A program made the position numbers and the translations under genes. From Streptomyces sp. NBC_01306 (GTDB lineage Bacteria > Actinomycetota > Actinomycetes > Streptomycetales > Streptomycetaceae): DNA of 64,000 nucleotides. The stretch covers positions 1,615,501 through 1,679,500 of the forward strand of contig NZ_JAPEPC010000001.1 of NCBI RefSeq assembly GCF_026340465.1, read 5' to 3'. Numbering within the stretch: the stretch's first letter is position 1; every line of letters starts with the position of its first letter. Under the pieces are notes generated by a model, which saw only the letters and a program-made list of their open reading frames with translations, made no database searches and was not told the origin of the DNA. Shown here piece after piece: positions 11,596 through 19,805 of the stretch.

Positions 11596-11874
11596 TCAGC
11601 CGCCGAAGTTCCAGATCACGGCGCCGCTCGAAGTGAAGACGGTGGCCAGGACCACCAGGTCGGCCACGCCGAGTGCGAGGCCGAGGAGGGCACGGCCGCG
11701 GCGGGCCGTTCCGCGCCAGAGCGCGAGGCCGGCCAGCACGATGGCTATGGGGCCGAGGACGAGATTCAGGACGAGCAGGCCCAGCAGACCGAGCACGAAC
11801 GAGGCGACGGCCATGCCGTCGGCGTCCCGGGTGCCGGTCCGGGTGCGGGTGCGGGCTGATGCGGTGAGTTCCAT
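11596..11874 (-). CDS. Small DUF4190-type membrane protein
   Basis: The 92-residue protein has a short polar N-terminus, AVASFVLGLLGL, and then two predicted membrane helices (about residues 22-52 and 64-83). The motif GMAVASFVLGLLG followed by GLALGVADLVV is characteristic of DUF4190 proteins, common small membrane proteins of actinobacteria with no established role. It is downstream of another tiny membrane protein on the same strand and may share its promoter. Confidence 0.75.
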   Translation of the reverse strand: MELTASARTRTRTGTRDADGMAVASFVLGLLGLLVLNLVLGPIAIVLAGLALWRGTARRGRALLGLALGVADLVVLATVFTSSGAVIWNFGG

Positions 11875-11923
11875 GATGCAGCTCCCTTACGTGGTGAGGC
11901 GCCGGCCTTGGTGAGGCGCTCGG

Positions 11924-12097
11924 CTACTTGTCGATGCGCTCGGCGAGGCGCCCGCGGCCGAGGCGCTCGCGCACGGCGAACACGGCGAGCCAGCCGCCGA
12001 TGACAGCCGCGGCGATCAGGGACACGGAGAGCGGGAAGTGGGCCACGGCACCCAGCACGACTCCGAAGACGAGGAGAAGCGCGACGAGGGCAATCAT
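11924..12097 (-). CDS. Small two-helix membrane protein divergent from the TetR regulator
   Basis: About 57 residues with two hydrophobic stretches (MIALVALLLVFGVVLG and LIAAAVIGGWLAVF) and a charged tail (RERLGRGRLAERIDK). I chose the ATG at 12097 because AAAGGA sits at good spacing just before it; an upstream start at 12130 would add eleven residues. The gene faces a TetR regulator across an operator palindrome at 12145-12174, so it is the most likely regulated target. No family was recognised. Confidence 0.65.
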   Translation of the reverse strand: MIALVALLLVFGVVLGAVAHFPLSVSLIAAAVIGGWLAVFAVRERLGRGRLAERIDK

Positions 12098-12144
12098 CAC
12101 TGTCCTTTCGGTGCGCCCGGTTCGGCGCACATCCAGATCGATTG

Positions 12145-12219
12145 AGTGAACAATTGTGATTACGACTGTTCACTGACTCTGAGTCTACGCTTCCCTTCGA
12201 CGGAGAACGGTTGTTTACT
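12145..12219. promoter_or_regulatory. Inverted-repeat operator between the TetR gene and the small membrane protein
   Basis: AGTGAACA at 12145-12152 is mirrored exactly by TGTTCACT at 12167-12174, with 14 bases between. A third, nearly identical half-site, TGTTTACT, lies at 12212-12219, eight bases before the TetR start codon. This is the expected layout for autoregulation plus control of the divergent gene. The half-site resembles those of the FabR/DesT group of TetR lipid regulators, but that is a likeness from memory only. Confidence 0.7.
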
Positions 12220-12226
12220 GAATGGC

Positions 12227-12853
12227 ATGAGTCACACCGCGGGCATCCGCCAGGCCCAGAAGCAGAAGACCCGCCAGGCCCTCCTGGACGCGGCACTCGG
12301 GCTGCTGGAGGAGCAGAGCCTGTCCAGCCTCGGCCTGCGCGAGGTGACGCGCGCGGTGGGCGTCGCGCCGACGGCCTTCTACCGGCACTTCCGGGACACC
12401 GCCGACCTCGGGGTCGCACTCGTCGAGGAGACCCTCGGCTCGCTGCACGGGCTGATCGCCGCGACGCTCGCGGACACCGGCGACAGCGAGGTGCGGATCG
12501 GCACCACGGTGGACCTGATCGCCGCCCTGGTCCACACACACCCCGCACATGTCCGGTTCATCGCCCGCGAACGGCACGGGGGCGTCCAGCCGGTGCGTGC
12601 GGCGATAGCGGAGCAACTGCGGCTGTTCACGCGGGAGGTGGCCGCCGCGTTCGCGGGCGAGCCGCGGTCCGAGGGCTGGAGCGAGGACGACCTGCTGATG
12701 CTGGCGGGCGTCTATGTGGATCACATGGTGATGACCGCGTCGGTCCTGCTGGAGGCGGCGGAGGACGGCCCGCAGGCCTCGGAGCGGGCGCGGGACATGG
12801 CCCGGCGCCAGATGCGGCTGGTCAGCCTCGGCCGGCTGCACTGGCTCGACTGA
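12227..12853 (+). CDS. TetR-family transcriptional regulator
   Basis: The 208-residue protein has the standard N-terminal helix-turn-helix: TRQALLDAALGLLEEQSLSSLGLREVTRAVGVAPTAFYRHF spans about residues 16-57. The C-terminal ligand domain contains HVRFIARERHGG and VDHMVMTASVLLEAAED, as in the FabR-like subgroup that controls unsaturated-lipid genes. The ATG at 12227 was preferred over 12146 because the longer start would cover the operator. It should repress its own gene and the divergent small membrane protein gene. Confidence 0.9.
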   Translation: MSHTAGIRQAQKQKTRQALLDAALGLLEEQSLSSLGLREVTRAVGVAPTAFYRHFRDTADLGVALVEETLGSLHGLIAATLADTGDSEVRIGTTVDLIAALVHTHPAHVRFIARERHGGVQPVRAAIAEQLRLFTREVAAAFAGEPRSEGWSEDDLLMLAGVYVDHMVMTASVLLEAAEDGPQASERARDMARRQMRLVSLGRLHWLD

Positions 12854-12927
12854 GGCTCGGCCGAGTGATGACCCCTCGGCCGAGGTACTGAGGTGGCGAG
12901 GTGGCGAGGTACTGAGGTACCGAGCAC

Positions 12928-12956
12928 GGCCCGGCTCCCCCGCTTGCAGCCGGGCC
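12928..12956. terminator. Hairpin between the convergent TetR and thioesterase genes
   Basis: A perfect 9-base-pair stem (GGCCCGGCT at 12928-12936 with AGCCGGGCC at 12948-12956) and an 11-base loop sit between two convergent genes. There is no strong T-run, as is common for Streptomyces terminators. Just upstream are two copies of the palindrome CTCGGCCGAG and short GAGGTGGC/GAGGTAC repeats. Confidence 0.55.
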
Positions 12957-13035
12957 GCCCCGCGCCCCTCCCGGCCAGGACCGGGCGGTGCCACCAAAGG
13001 GCAGGAGGTGACCCTCCGTCCCTGGAGGCGGCCCC

Positions 13036-13872
13036 CTACCCCCGCGGCGCCAGCGCCAGTTGCCGGGACTGAGCCACCAGGCGGTCCGCGCTGTCCCAGA
13101 CCTCCGCGTCCTCCTCCAGGAAGCCCCCGGCGAGGTTGCGCGTGACGATCGACACCCGCAGCGGGCCCGGCGCCGGGCGACACCTGACGTGGGCGGTCAG
13201 TTCGACCGTGGGCACCCAGCCCTTGATGCCGAGTTCGAACGCGGTCGGCGGCAGCGCGTCCACCGTCAGCAGCAGCGAGAGCGGATCGGCGTCACGGCCG
13301 TCGGAGAGTCCGAACCACGCCCGCATCTCGCCCTTGCCGGACGGCTCGCCCACGGCCCACCCGCAGGTCGCCGGGTCCAGCTTCAGCATCAGACGGTCCG
13401 TGATCGCGGACGAGCCGGGTATGGGCGCCGGTCCGTCGCCGGAGCCCAGGCAGTGCTCGATGGGCGGGATCGACGGCGGCTTCGCCGTGGTACGCACATC
13501 GTCGGAGAGCGCGTCCAGGTCGCCGTACGAGGCGAGCACCCGGATCCGTTCGACCTCGGTGCCGTCCTCCTCGTACTGGAAGAGCGACGCCTGGCCGGTG
13601 GAGAGCGTGCGGCCGCTGCGGACGGTCTGGGTACGGATCACCGCGGGGCCCGGACGAGAGGCGGTCACATAGTGCGCGGAGACCGAGAACGGGTCGGGGT
13701 GCGGGAGCGCGTCGCCGAGGGCGCGGCCCATCAGGGCCAGCAGATATCCGCCGTTGACCGCCTGGATGATGGTCCAGCCCGCGGAGAGCTCCGCGTCGTA
13801 GACGCCTTCTTCACGACGGGTGACTGCGGTGTCGCGGTCGAACTCACTGTCCCCGATGGATGCCTGTGCCAT
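13036..13872 (-). CDS. Acyl-CoA thioesterase family protein (double hotdog, TesB-like)
   Basis: The 278-residue protein has the pattern of two joined hotdog domains: GGYLLALMGRAL near residue 43, PFSVSAHYVTASRPG, SLFQYEEDG, then a second half with DALPPTAFELGIKGW and VSIVTRNLAGGF. Such proteins hydrolyse acyl-CoA or act on related thioesters in the cytoplasm. The ATG at 13872 (MAQASIGDSEFD) was preferred to an upstream start at 13893. It is convergent with the TetR gene and begins close to the UPF0126 gene stop at 13896, on the same strand, so the two may be one transcript. Confidence 0.8.
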   Translation of the reverse strand: MAQASIGDSEFDRDTAVTRREEGVYDAELSAGWTIIQAVNGGYLLALMGRALGDALPHPDPFSVSAHYVTASRPGPAVIRTQTVRSGRTLSTGQASLFQYEEDGTEVERIRVLASYGDLDALSDDVRTTAKPPSIPPIEHCLGSGDGPAPIPGSSAITDRLMLKLDPATCGWAVGEPSGKGEMRAWFGLSDGRDADPLSLLLTVDALPPTAFELGIKGWVPTVELTAHVRCRPAPGPLRVSIVTRNLAGGFLEEDAEVWDSADRLVAQSRQLALAPRG

Positions 13873-13895
13873 GGACAGCACCGTACACCGCAAAG

Positions 13896-14558
13896 TTACT
13901 CGTCGGTAGAGACGGCCGCCGAACGCCGGTGCCAGGCCCGCGGGGCCCGCCAGTGGAAGCGCAGCGCGAGCAGCCGCAGCACGAAGCAGGTGAGCACCGC
14001 GATGACGCCCGTGGTGGTGCTCAGCACGTCGAACCGGATGAAGAGGGCCACCATCGCGGCCCCCACCATCGCCGGCACGGCGTACAGGTCGCGGTCCCAG
14101 CGCACCAGCGACGGCGTCTCGTTGGCCAGTACGTCGCGCAGCACACCGCCGCCCACCGCCGTGGCGAGGCCCAGCACGGCGGAGGCGGTGAGGCCGAGCC
14201 CGTAGTCGTACGCCTTGGTGGTGCCCGCCACACAGAAGAGCCCGAGCCCGGCCGCATCGAAGACGTTCACCCCGACCTGGATCCGTTCGACCTCCGGATG
14301 GAGGAAGAAGACCAGCGCCGCCGCGATCAGCGGGGTGATGAAGTACCCGAGGTCGGTGAAGGCGGCGGGCGGCACCGCGCCGATCACGATGTCGCGGAAC
14401 AGCCCGCCGCCCAGCGCCGTGACCTCGGCGAACACCGCGATCCCGAAGACGTCGAAGTTCTTCCGGACGGCGAGCAGCGCACCCGAGATCGCGAAGACGA
14501 AGATCCCCACGAGGTCGAGCGCGTGCTGGACGGAGGTGTTGAACAGTTCATGGAGCAC
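13896..14558 (-). CDS. UPF0126/TRIC-type membrane channel protein
   Basis: The 220-residue protein has about seven hydrophobic helices and an internal two-fold repeat: FAISGALLAVRKNFDVFGIAV in the first half and FCVAGTTKAYDYGL in the second, each followed by a GGGLFRDI / GGGVLRDV motif. This duplicated architecture is that of bacterial TRIC monovalent-cation channels (YicG family). It should sit in the plasma membrane as a trimer and conduct potassium; neither is shown here. It lies upstream of the thioesterase. Confidence 0.88.
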   Translation of the reverse strand: MLHELFNTSVQHALDLVGIFVFAISGALLAVRKNFDVFGIAVFAEVTALGGGLFRDIVIGAVPPAAFTDLGYFITPLIAAALVFFLHPEVERIQVGVNVFDAAGLGLFCVAGTTKAYDYGLGLTASAVLGLATAVGGGVLRDVLANETPSLVRWDRDLYAVPAMVGAAMVALFIRFDVLSTTTGVIAVLTCFVLRLLALRFHWRAPRAWHRRSAAVSTDE

Positions 14559-14620
14559 CCGACAGTTCTACCCCCGACCGCCACCCCTGCCGTGCGGGCC
14601 CCGGCTCGCCGCTCCGCGCC

Positions 14621-16063
14621 CTACAACTCCGGTTTGCCCGAAGTGCGCAGCCACGCGTCGAAGAATCCACCGAGCCGCTGCCCGGAGATCTTCTCGGCGA
14701 GGGCGGTGAACTGCCCGGTGTCGGCGTTGCCGTAGCGGTGCGCCTTCGTCCAGGCCGGGAGCAGCCGGAAGAACGCCTTGTCCCCGATCCGGTCGCGCAG
14801 CGCCTGGAGCGTCATCGCTCCCCGGTCGTAGACGGCCGACGCGAACATCGTGTCGCGCTGGGGGTCGGCGACCTTCGTCTGCCAGAAACGGGAGCTCGCG
14901 GGCGTCGCGTTGTACTCGGCGAGGAAGGCGTCGTGGGCCGAGCGCTTGCCCTGGTGTTCGTCCCAGAGCCACTGGGCGTACGTGGCGAAGCCCTCGTTCA
15001 GCCAGATGTCCTTCCACTGCTTCACCGAGACGGAGTCGCCGAACCACTGGTGGGCCAGCTCGTGCACGATCGTCAACTCGTCGCGTACGGCGGAGTAGCT
15101 CGGCTTGGACTGGGTCTCCAGCGAGAAGTCCGCCTGCGGCATGTCGTCGACCACCGCGCCCGTCTCCTCGAACGGATAGGGCCCGAAGAGCTTCGACCAG
15201 TAGTCGGTGACCTCGGCCGTCACGGCGTACACGTCGACGGCGTTGCTGTTCGCGAGCACCGGGTCGATGGCCACGTAGATCGGCGTGCCGGCGGGTGTCC
15301 TGCCGGTCCTGACGTCGAACTTGCCGATCGAGGCGGTGGCGAGGTAGGTGGCCATCTGCCGCGACTCGCGCCAGTGCGAGACGGTCGACGCGCCCTGGGT
15401 ACGGGTGGAGAGCAGCCGCCCGTTGGAGACCCCGGTCAGCCCCTTGGGCGCCTTGATGGTGATGTCGAAGGCGGCCTTGTCGGAGGGGTGGTCGCTCGAA
15501 GGGAACCAGGTGGAGGCGGCGTTGGGCTCACAGGCGACGAAGACACCGTCCTTGGTCTTCATCCAGCCGTAGTCGGACCCGAAGACGATCGGGCCGCTGA
15601 GCGCCTGCGGCACACCGCCGTAGACGACCCGCACGGTGAAGGTGCGGCCCTTGCGCAGCGCGCCGGACGGGGTGATGCGTATCTCGTCGCCGGAGCGGGT
15701 GAAGCGGGCGGGTCTGCCGTTCACCTCGACCGATGCGACCGTCAGCTTCTGGAGGTCCAGGTCGAAGGAGGAGAGGTTCTGGGTGGCCCGCGCCGTGACC
15801 GTCGTACGGCCGTCGAGCCGGCCGGTGTCCGGGTTGTACGCGACATCCAGGCCGTAGTGCAGGGCGTCGAAGCCGCCGTTGCCCAGCTGCGGGAAGTAGG
15901 GGTCGCCGATTCCGGCCGAACCGGGTGAGGGTGCCGGAGCGGCGGCGATGACACAGAGGGCGGCCGTCGCGGTGGCGAGGGCGGCCAGACGTGCCGAACG
16001 GGAGAGCGCCAAGAGTCTGTCCTTCGTGCGTGTGCCGTTGTTACGGACACGCTGACTCTGCAC
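14621..16063 (-). CDS. Secreted M1-family zinc metallopeptidase
   Basis: The 480-residue protein starts with a Sec-type signal (basic N-terminus, then LAALATATAALCVIAAAPAP). It has an N-terminal beta domain, an M1-type substrate segment and the gluzincin motif HELAHQW with the downstream glutamate in WLNEGFATYAQW, which together hold zinc. M1 enzymes are aminopeptidases; this one lacks the large C-terminal helical domain of PepN (about 850 residues), as do other short secreted actinobacterial forms. A canonical GAMEN exopeptidase loop is not obvious (LETQSKPSYS in its place), so aminopeptidase activity is not certain. Confidence 0.9.
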   Translation of the reverse strand: MQSQRVRNNGTRTKDRLLALSRSARLAALATATAALCVIAAAPAPSPGSAGIGDPYFPQLGNGGFDALHYGLDVAYNPDTGRLDGRTTVTARATQNLSSFDLDLQKLTVASVEVNGRPARFTRSGDEIRITPSGALRKGRTFTVRVVYGGVPQALSGPIVFGSDYGWMKTKDGVFVACEPNAASTWFPSSDHPSDKAAFDITIKAPKGLTGVSNGRLLSTRTQGASTVSHWRESRQMATYLATASIGKFDVRTGRTPAGTPIYVAIDPVLANSNAVDVYAVTAEVTDYWSKLFGPYPFEETGAVVDDMPQADFSLETQSKPSYSAVRDELTIVHELAHQWFGDSVSVKQWKDIWLNEGFATYAQWLWDEHQGKRSAHDAFLAEYNATPASSRFWQTKVADPQRDTMFASAVYDRGAMTLQALRDRIGDKAFFRLLPAWTKAHRYGNADTGQFTALAEKISGQRLGGFFDAWLRTSGKPEL

Positions 16064-16134
16064 TCTCCCGCTTAGGCATGTACATGACTTTACTAACTCG
16101 TCATGGGCAAGCCCGCGCCACCACTCGTGGCGGA

Positions 16135-17613
16135 CTACTTCGCGTCGGGCCCGGCCTCGGCCTCCGGCTCCACCGCGGTGTCACCCGCCGCGGTGTCCTC
16201 CACCGCGGTGTTCTCCGCCGCGGTGCCCTCCGCAGCGGCGCCCTCCGCAGCGGCGCCTTCGACCGAACCGTCCTCGGCTGAACCGTCCTTCGCTGAACTG
16301 TCCTTGGCCGGACTGTCCTTGGCTGAAGCGCCCTTCGCCGGACCGCCCTTCGCCGACGGCTTCTCCGCCGCCGCGTCCTCGGCCGGCTTCCCCGCGTCCT
16401 CGGCCGGCTTCGCCGCGGACTGGTCGGCGGGCTCGGGCTTCGCGACCGAAACCAGCTCGGCCGCCTCCCGCGCCTGCGGCAGCCGCTCCTCGCCCGGCGC
16501 CTGGTCGGGTGCGTTCTCCGGGTGGTGGCAGGCCACCTGGTGCCCGGTCCGCAGCTGCAGCAGCGGCGGCTCCTGCACCCCGCAGATCTCCGTCGCCTTC
16601 CAGCACCGGGTGTGGAACCGGCAGCCGGCCGGCGGCGAGATCGGTGAAGGGACATCGCCCTCCAGCCGGATCCGGTCGCTCCTGGTCCCCTTGCGCCGCG
16701 GGTCGGGCACCGGCACCGCCGAGAGCAGCGCCTTGGTGTACGGGTGCATCGGCGACTCGTACAGCGACTTGCGGTCCGCCAGCTCGACGATCTTCCCGAG
16801 GTACATCACCGCGATCCGGTCCGAGACATGGCGGATGACGGAGAGGTCGTGCGCGATGATCACATAGGTCAGACCGAGCTCGCTCTGGAGGTCGTCCAGC
16901 AGGTTCACCACCTGCGCCTGGATCGACACGTCCAGCGCCGAGACCGGCTCGTCCGCGACGACGAGCTTGGGCCGCAGCGCGAGCGCGCGGGCGATACCGA
17001 TGCGCTGGCGCTGGCCGCCGGAGAACTCGTGCGGGTACCGGTTGTAGTGCTCGGGGCTGAGGCCCACCAGCTCCAACAGGCCCTGGACCTCCTTCTTCAC
17101 GCCGCCCTCGGGCTCGACGCCCTGGAGCCGGAAGGGGGTGCCGACGATCCCGCCGATGGTGTGCCGGGGATTCAGCGAGCCGTACGGGTCCTGGAAGATC
17201 ATCTGGACGTCGCGGCGCATCGGCCGCATCTGCCCGGTGGACAGATGCGTGATGTCCCGGCCCTCGAACTCGACCTTGCCACCGGTCGGTTCGAGCAGCC
17301 GCGTGATCAGCCGGCCCATGGTCGACTTGCCGCAGCCCGACTCGCCGACGACGCCCAGGGTCTCCCCCGGGTACACGTCGAACGACAGCCCGTCGACAGC
17401 CTGGACCGCGCCCACCTTGCGCTTGAGCAATCCCTTGGTGATCGGGAAGTGCTTGACCAGGTCGGTGACCCTCAGCAGCGGCTCCGCCCCGGTGTCCTTG
17501 GCGGAAGCCGCCGCGGAACCCTTGGACGCCTGCTGCGGAACCTTCGGTGCCTCGGAAGCCTCGGGAGTCTGCGGAGCCTTCTTCTTCTCCGCCTTCTTCT
17601 TCTGATCAGTCAC
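16135..17613 (-). CDS. oppF: Peptide ABC importer ATPase, OppF/DppF type, with long low-complexity tail
   Basis: This 492-residue ATPase powers a dipeptide/oligopeptide importer. The core has Walker [10 protein letters not shown], the Q-loop region, signature FSGGQRQR, Walker [12 protein letters not shown] and the oligopeptide C-terminal motif with HTRCWKA. Beyond about residue 410 there are some 80 residues of alternating Ala/Lys/Asp/Glu/Ser repeats (units like SAKD, PAKD, AAEG, TAVED) absent from usual OppF (about 320-380 residues). The N-terminus also has a Lys/Ala/Pro stretch before the domain. The GTG start at 17613 overlaps the oppD stop by four bases (GTGA), indicating translational coupling. 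Confidence 0.93.
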   Translation of the reverse strand: MTDQKKKAEKKKAPQTPEASEAPKVPQQASKGSAAASAKDTGAEPLLRVTDLVKHFPITKGLLKRKVGAVQAVDGLSFDVYPGETLGVVGESGCGKSTMGRLITRLLEPTGGKVEFEGRDITHLSTGQMRPMRRDVQMIFQDPYGSLNPRHTIGGIVGTPFRLQGVEPEGGVKKEVQGLLELVGLSPEHYNRYPHEFSGGQRQRIGIARALALRPKLVVADEPVSALDVSIQAQVVNLLDDLQSELGLTYVIIAHDLSVIRHVSDRIAVMYLGKIVELADRKSLYESPMHPYTKALLSAVPVPDPRRKGTRSDRIRLEGDVPSPISPPAGCRFHTRCWKATEICGVQEPPLLQLRTGHQVACHHPENAPDQAPGEERLPQAREAAELVSVAKPEPADQSAAKPAEDAGKPAEDAAAEKPSAKGGPAKGASAKDSPAKDSSAKDGSAEDGSVEGAAAEGAAAEGTAAENTAVEDTAAGDTAVEPEAEAGPDAK

Positions 17614-18704
17614 AGCTTCGGCGCAATCTCTTCGGTCCAGATCTTTTCCCGCTGCGCCTTCGTCATGTGGCACGCGGAGAAGTGCCCCTCCGTGCCCTCC
17701 CGCAGCTCAGGACGCTCGGTGCGGGTGATGTTGTCCTTGGGCACGTCGGCGTACGGGCAGCGCGGGTGGAAGGCGCAGCCGGACGGCACGTTGATCAGGC
17801 TGGGCGGGGAGCCCTTGACGGGCACCAGACGCTCGGTCTGCTCACGGTCGATGCGCGGCATGGAGCCCAGCAGCCCCCAGGTGTAGGGGTGCTGGGGCCC
17901 GTAGAAGACCTTCTCGGCCGAGCCGCGCTCGATGCAGCGGCCCGCGTACATCACCAGGAGCTCGTCCGCGATCTCGGCGACGACGCCGAGGTCGTGGGTG
18001 ATGATGACGACCGCCGAGCCGAACTCACTCTGCAGATCGCGGATGAGGTCGAGGATCTGCGCCTGGACGGTCACGTCCAGGGCGGTCGTCGGCTCGTCGG
18101 CGATGAGCAGTTCGGGGTTGTTGACCAGTGACATCGCGATCATCGCGCGCTGGCGCATACCGCCGGAGAACTGGTGCGGGTAGTCCTCGAAACGCCGTTG
18201 CGGCTCGGGGATGCCGACCCGGTCGAGCATCTCGACCGCCCGCGTGCGCGCGGTCTTCTTGTCGACCTTGTTGTGGACGCGGTAGGCCTCCACGATCTGC
18301 GCGCCGATGCTGTAGTACGGGTGCAGCGCCGACAGCGGGTCCTGGAAGATCATGGACATCTTCTGGCCGCGGAGATTGCGGACCCGCTCGGGCCCGGCTC
18401 CGATCAGCTCCTCGCCGTCGAGCCAGATCTCACCGGAGATCCGGGCCCGGTCCGAGTTGTGCAGACCCATGATCCCCAGCGAGGTCACGGACTTGCCCGA
18501 GCCGGACTCGCCGACGATGCCGAGCGTCTGACCGGCCTTCAGGTCGAAGCTGACGCCGTCCACGGACTTGACCAGGCCGTCGTCGGTGTCGAAGTGGATC
18601 CGCAGGTCCCGCACCGAGAGGAAGCTCTTGGCGTCCTCGGACGGCGCACCGGCCGGGCCGCTCTTCGCGGGCTCGCCGGAACCCTTCTTGCGCACGTCGC
18701 TCAT
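17610..18704 (-). CDS. oppD: Peptide ABC importer ATPase, OppD/DppD type
   Basis: The 364-residue ATPase partners OppF. It has Walker [10 protein letters not shown], the signature FSGGMRQR, Walker [12 protein letters not shown], the H-loop ITHDLG and the C-terminal oligopeptide domain with [10 protein letters not shown], whose cysteines may bind an iron-sulfur cluster as in some Opp/Dpp ATPases. A longer open frame continues upstream into the permease gene but in the wrong frame for it. The ATG at 18704 overlaps the oppB stop as ATGA, and the gene's own stop overlaps the oppF start. Confidence 0.96.
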   Translation of the reverse strand: MSDVRKKGSGEPAKSGPAGAPSEDAKSFLSVRDLRIHFDTDDGLVKSVDGVSFDLKAGQTLGIVGESGSGKSVTSLGIMGLHNSDRARISGEIWLDGEELIGAGPERVRNLRGQKMSMIFQDPLSALHPYYSIGAQIVEAYRVHNKVDKKTARTRAVEMLDRVGIPEPQRRFEDYPHQFSGGMRQRAMIAMSLVNNPELLIADEPTTALDVTVQAQILDLIRDLQSEFGSAVVIITHDLGVVAEIADELLVMYAGRCIERGSAEKVFYGPQHPYTWGLLGSMPRIDREQTERLVPVKGSPPSLINVPSGCAFHPRCPYADVPKDNITRTERPELREGTEGHFSACHMTKAQREKIWTEEIAPKL

Positions 18705-19711
18705 GAGAGCCTCACCCGGGGGTCGATCGCGGCGTACACAAGGTCCACCAGCAGGTTGCAGACAACGATGAAGAAGGCGGCCACCAGCGTCACACCCATG
18801 ACGATCGGGAGGTCGCTGCGGGTCACGCCCTGGATGGCGTAGGCCCCCATCCCCTGGAAGGAGAAGACGGTCTCCGTGATGACCGCGCCGCCGATGAGCA
18901 GCGCGAAGTCCATCCCGAAGATGGTGACGAGCGGGGTCAGCGCGGCGCGCAGGCCGTGCTTGACGACCACGTTCCGCTCCCGCAGACCCTTGGCCCGCGC
19001 GGTTCTGATGTAGTCCTCGCCCATGGTCTCCAGCATCCCGGCCCGGGTGAGCCGGGCGTAGAGCGCCGAGTACAGGAAGGCGAGGGTGCACCAGGGGAGG
19101 ATCAGGTTCCAGGCCCACTCCGCCGGATTGTCCGTGAAGGACACGAACCGCAGATCGCCCCAGATCGTCCAGTGGAAGCTGAACAGGGCGAGCGATACCA
19201 GACCGGTGAAGAACATCGGCAGCGAGACGCCGGCCAGTGCCACGCCCATCGCCAGCCGGTCGACGAGCGAGCCCCGCTTGAGTGCGGAGAGCACGCCGGT
19301 CGCGACACCGGTGATGACCCAGATGACCGCCGCACCGACCGCGAGCGACAGCGTCACCGGAATACGCTGCTCGATCTCGGGCCAGACGGCCGAGTGGGTC
19401 TTGAAGGAGTAGCCGAAGCACGGCGCGTGGCACACCGCGGGGTCGGGCCCGAAGTGGTAGTTCGCGCCGACAACGATGCCCTTGATGAAGTGCCAGTACT
19501 GCTCGTAGAGGGGCTGGTCGAGCCCCAGGTTCTTCTTGACCGCGGCGAGCGTCGCGGGGTCGGGGCTCTTGCCCACGAACTGGGCGGCCATGGAGTCGGT
19601 CGTCTGCCCGCCGAGGCGGGGGACGAGGAAGAAGATCGCGAAGGTGACTGCGCTGACCACCAGCAGCAGCAACACCGCGGCGAATACGCGTCGGATGATG
19701 TACGCAGCCAC
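18701..19711 (-). CDS. oppB: Peptide ABC importer permease, OppB/DppB type
   Basis: The 336-residue inner-membrane protein begins with the family hallmark MAAYIIRRVFAAV and a first helix. It then has a large external loop with paired cysteines (AVCHAPCFGYS) and several further helices. The cytoplasmic coupling (EAA) loop reads TMGEDYIRTARAKGL, which docks on the ATPases. The gene is between the binding protein and oppD, overlapping the latter by four bases. The N-terminal RR-F start supports the ATG at 19711. Confidence 0.95.
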   Translation of the reverse strand: MAAYIIRRVFAAVLLLLVVSAVTFAIFFLVPRLGGQTTDSMAAQFVGKSPDPATLAAVKKNLGLDQPLYEQYWHFIKGIVVGANYHFGPDPAVCHAPCFGYSFKTHSAVWPEIEQRIPVTLSLAVGAAVIWVITGVATGVLSALKRGSLVDRLAMGVALAGVSLPMFFTGLVSLALFSFHWTIWGDLRFVSFTDNPAEWAWNLILPWCTLAFLYSALYARLTRAGMLETMGEDYIRTARAKGLRERNVVVKHGLRAALTPLVTIFGMDFALLIGGAVITETVFSFQGMGAYAIQGVTRSDLPIVMGVTLVAAFFIVVCNLLVDLVYAAIDPRVRLS

Positions 19712-19805
19712 AGCCGTGCGGCGCCGGGTCGGACGGACGGGGTAGGCCCGTCCGTCCCGGCGCCTTCACCTGCCTTTCAGGGGGTGCTGTCGATGAACAG
19801 GTGTG

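Noticed and set aside
12854..13035. Tandem repeats resembling a CRISPR array
   Set aside because: The GAGGTGGC and CTCGGCCGAG copies are too short and lack regular repeat-spacer spacing. No Cas genes are present.
17610..19769. One 719-residue open frame spanning oppB and oppD
   Set aside because: Its N-terminal half is out of frame with the clear OppB permease. Only the part from 18704 onwards is the real OppD. Treated as two genes with an ATGA overlap.
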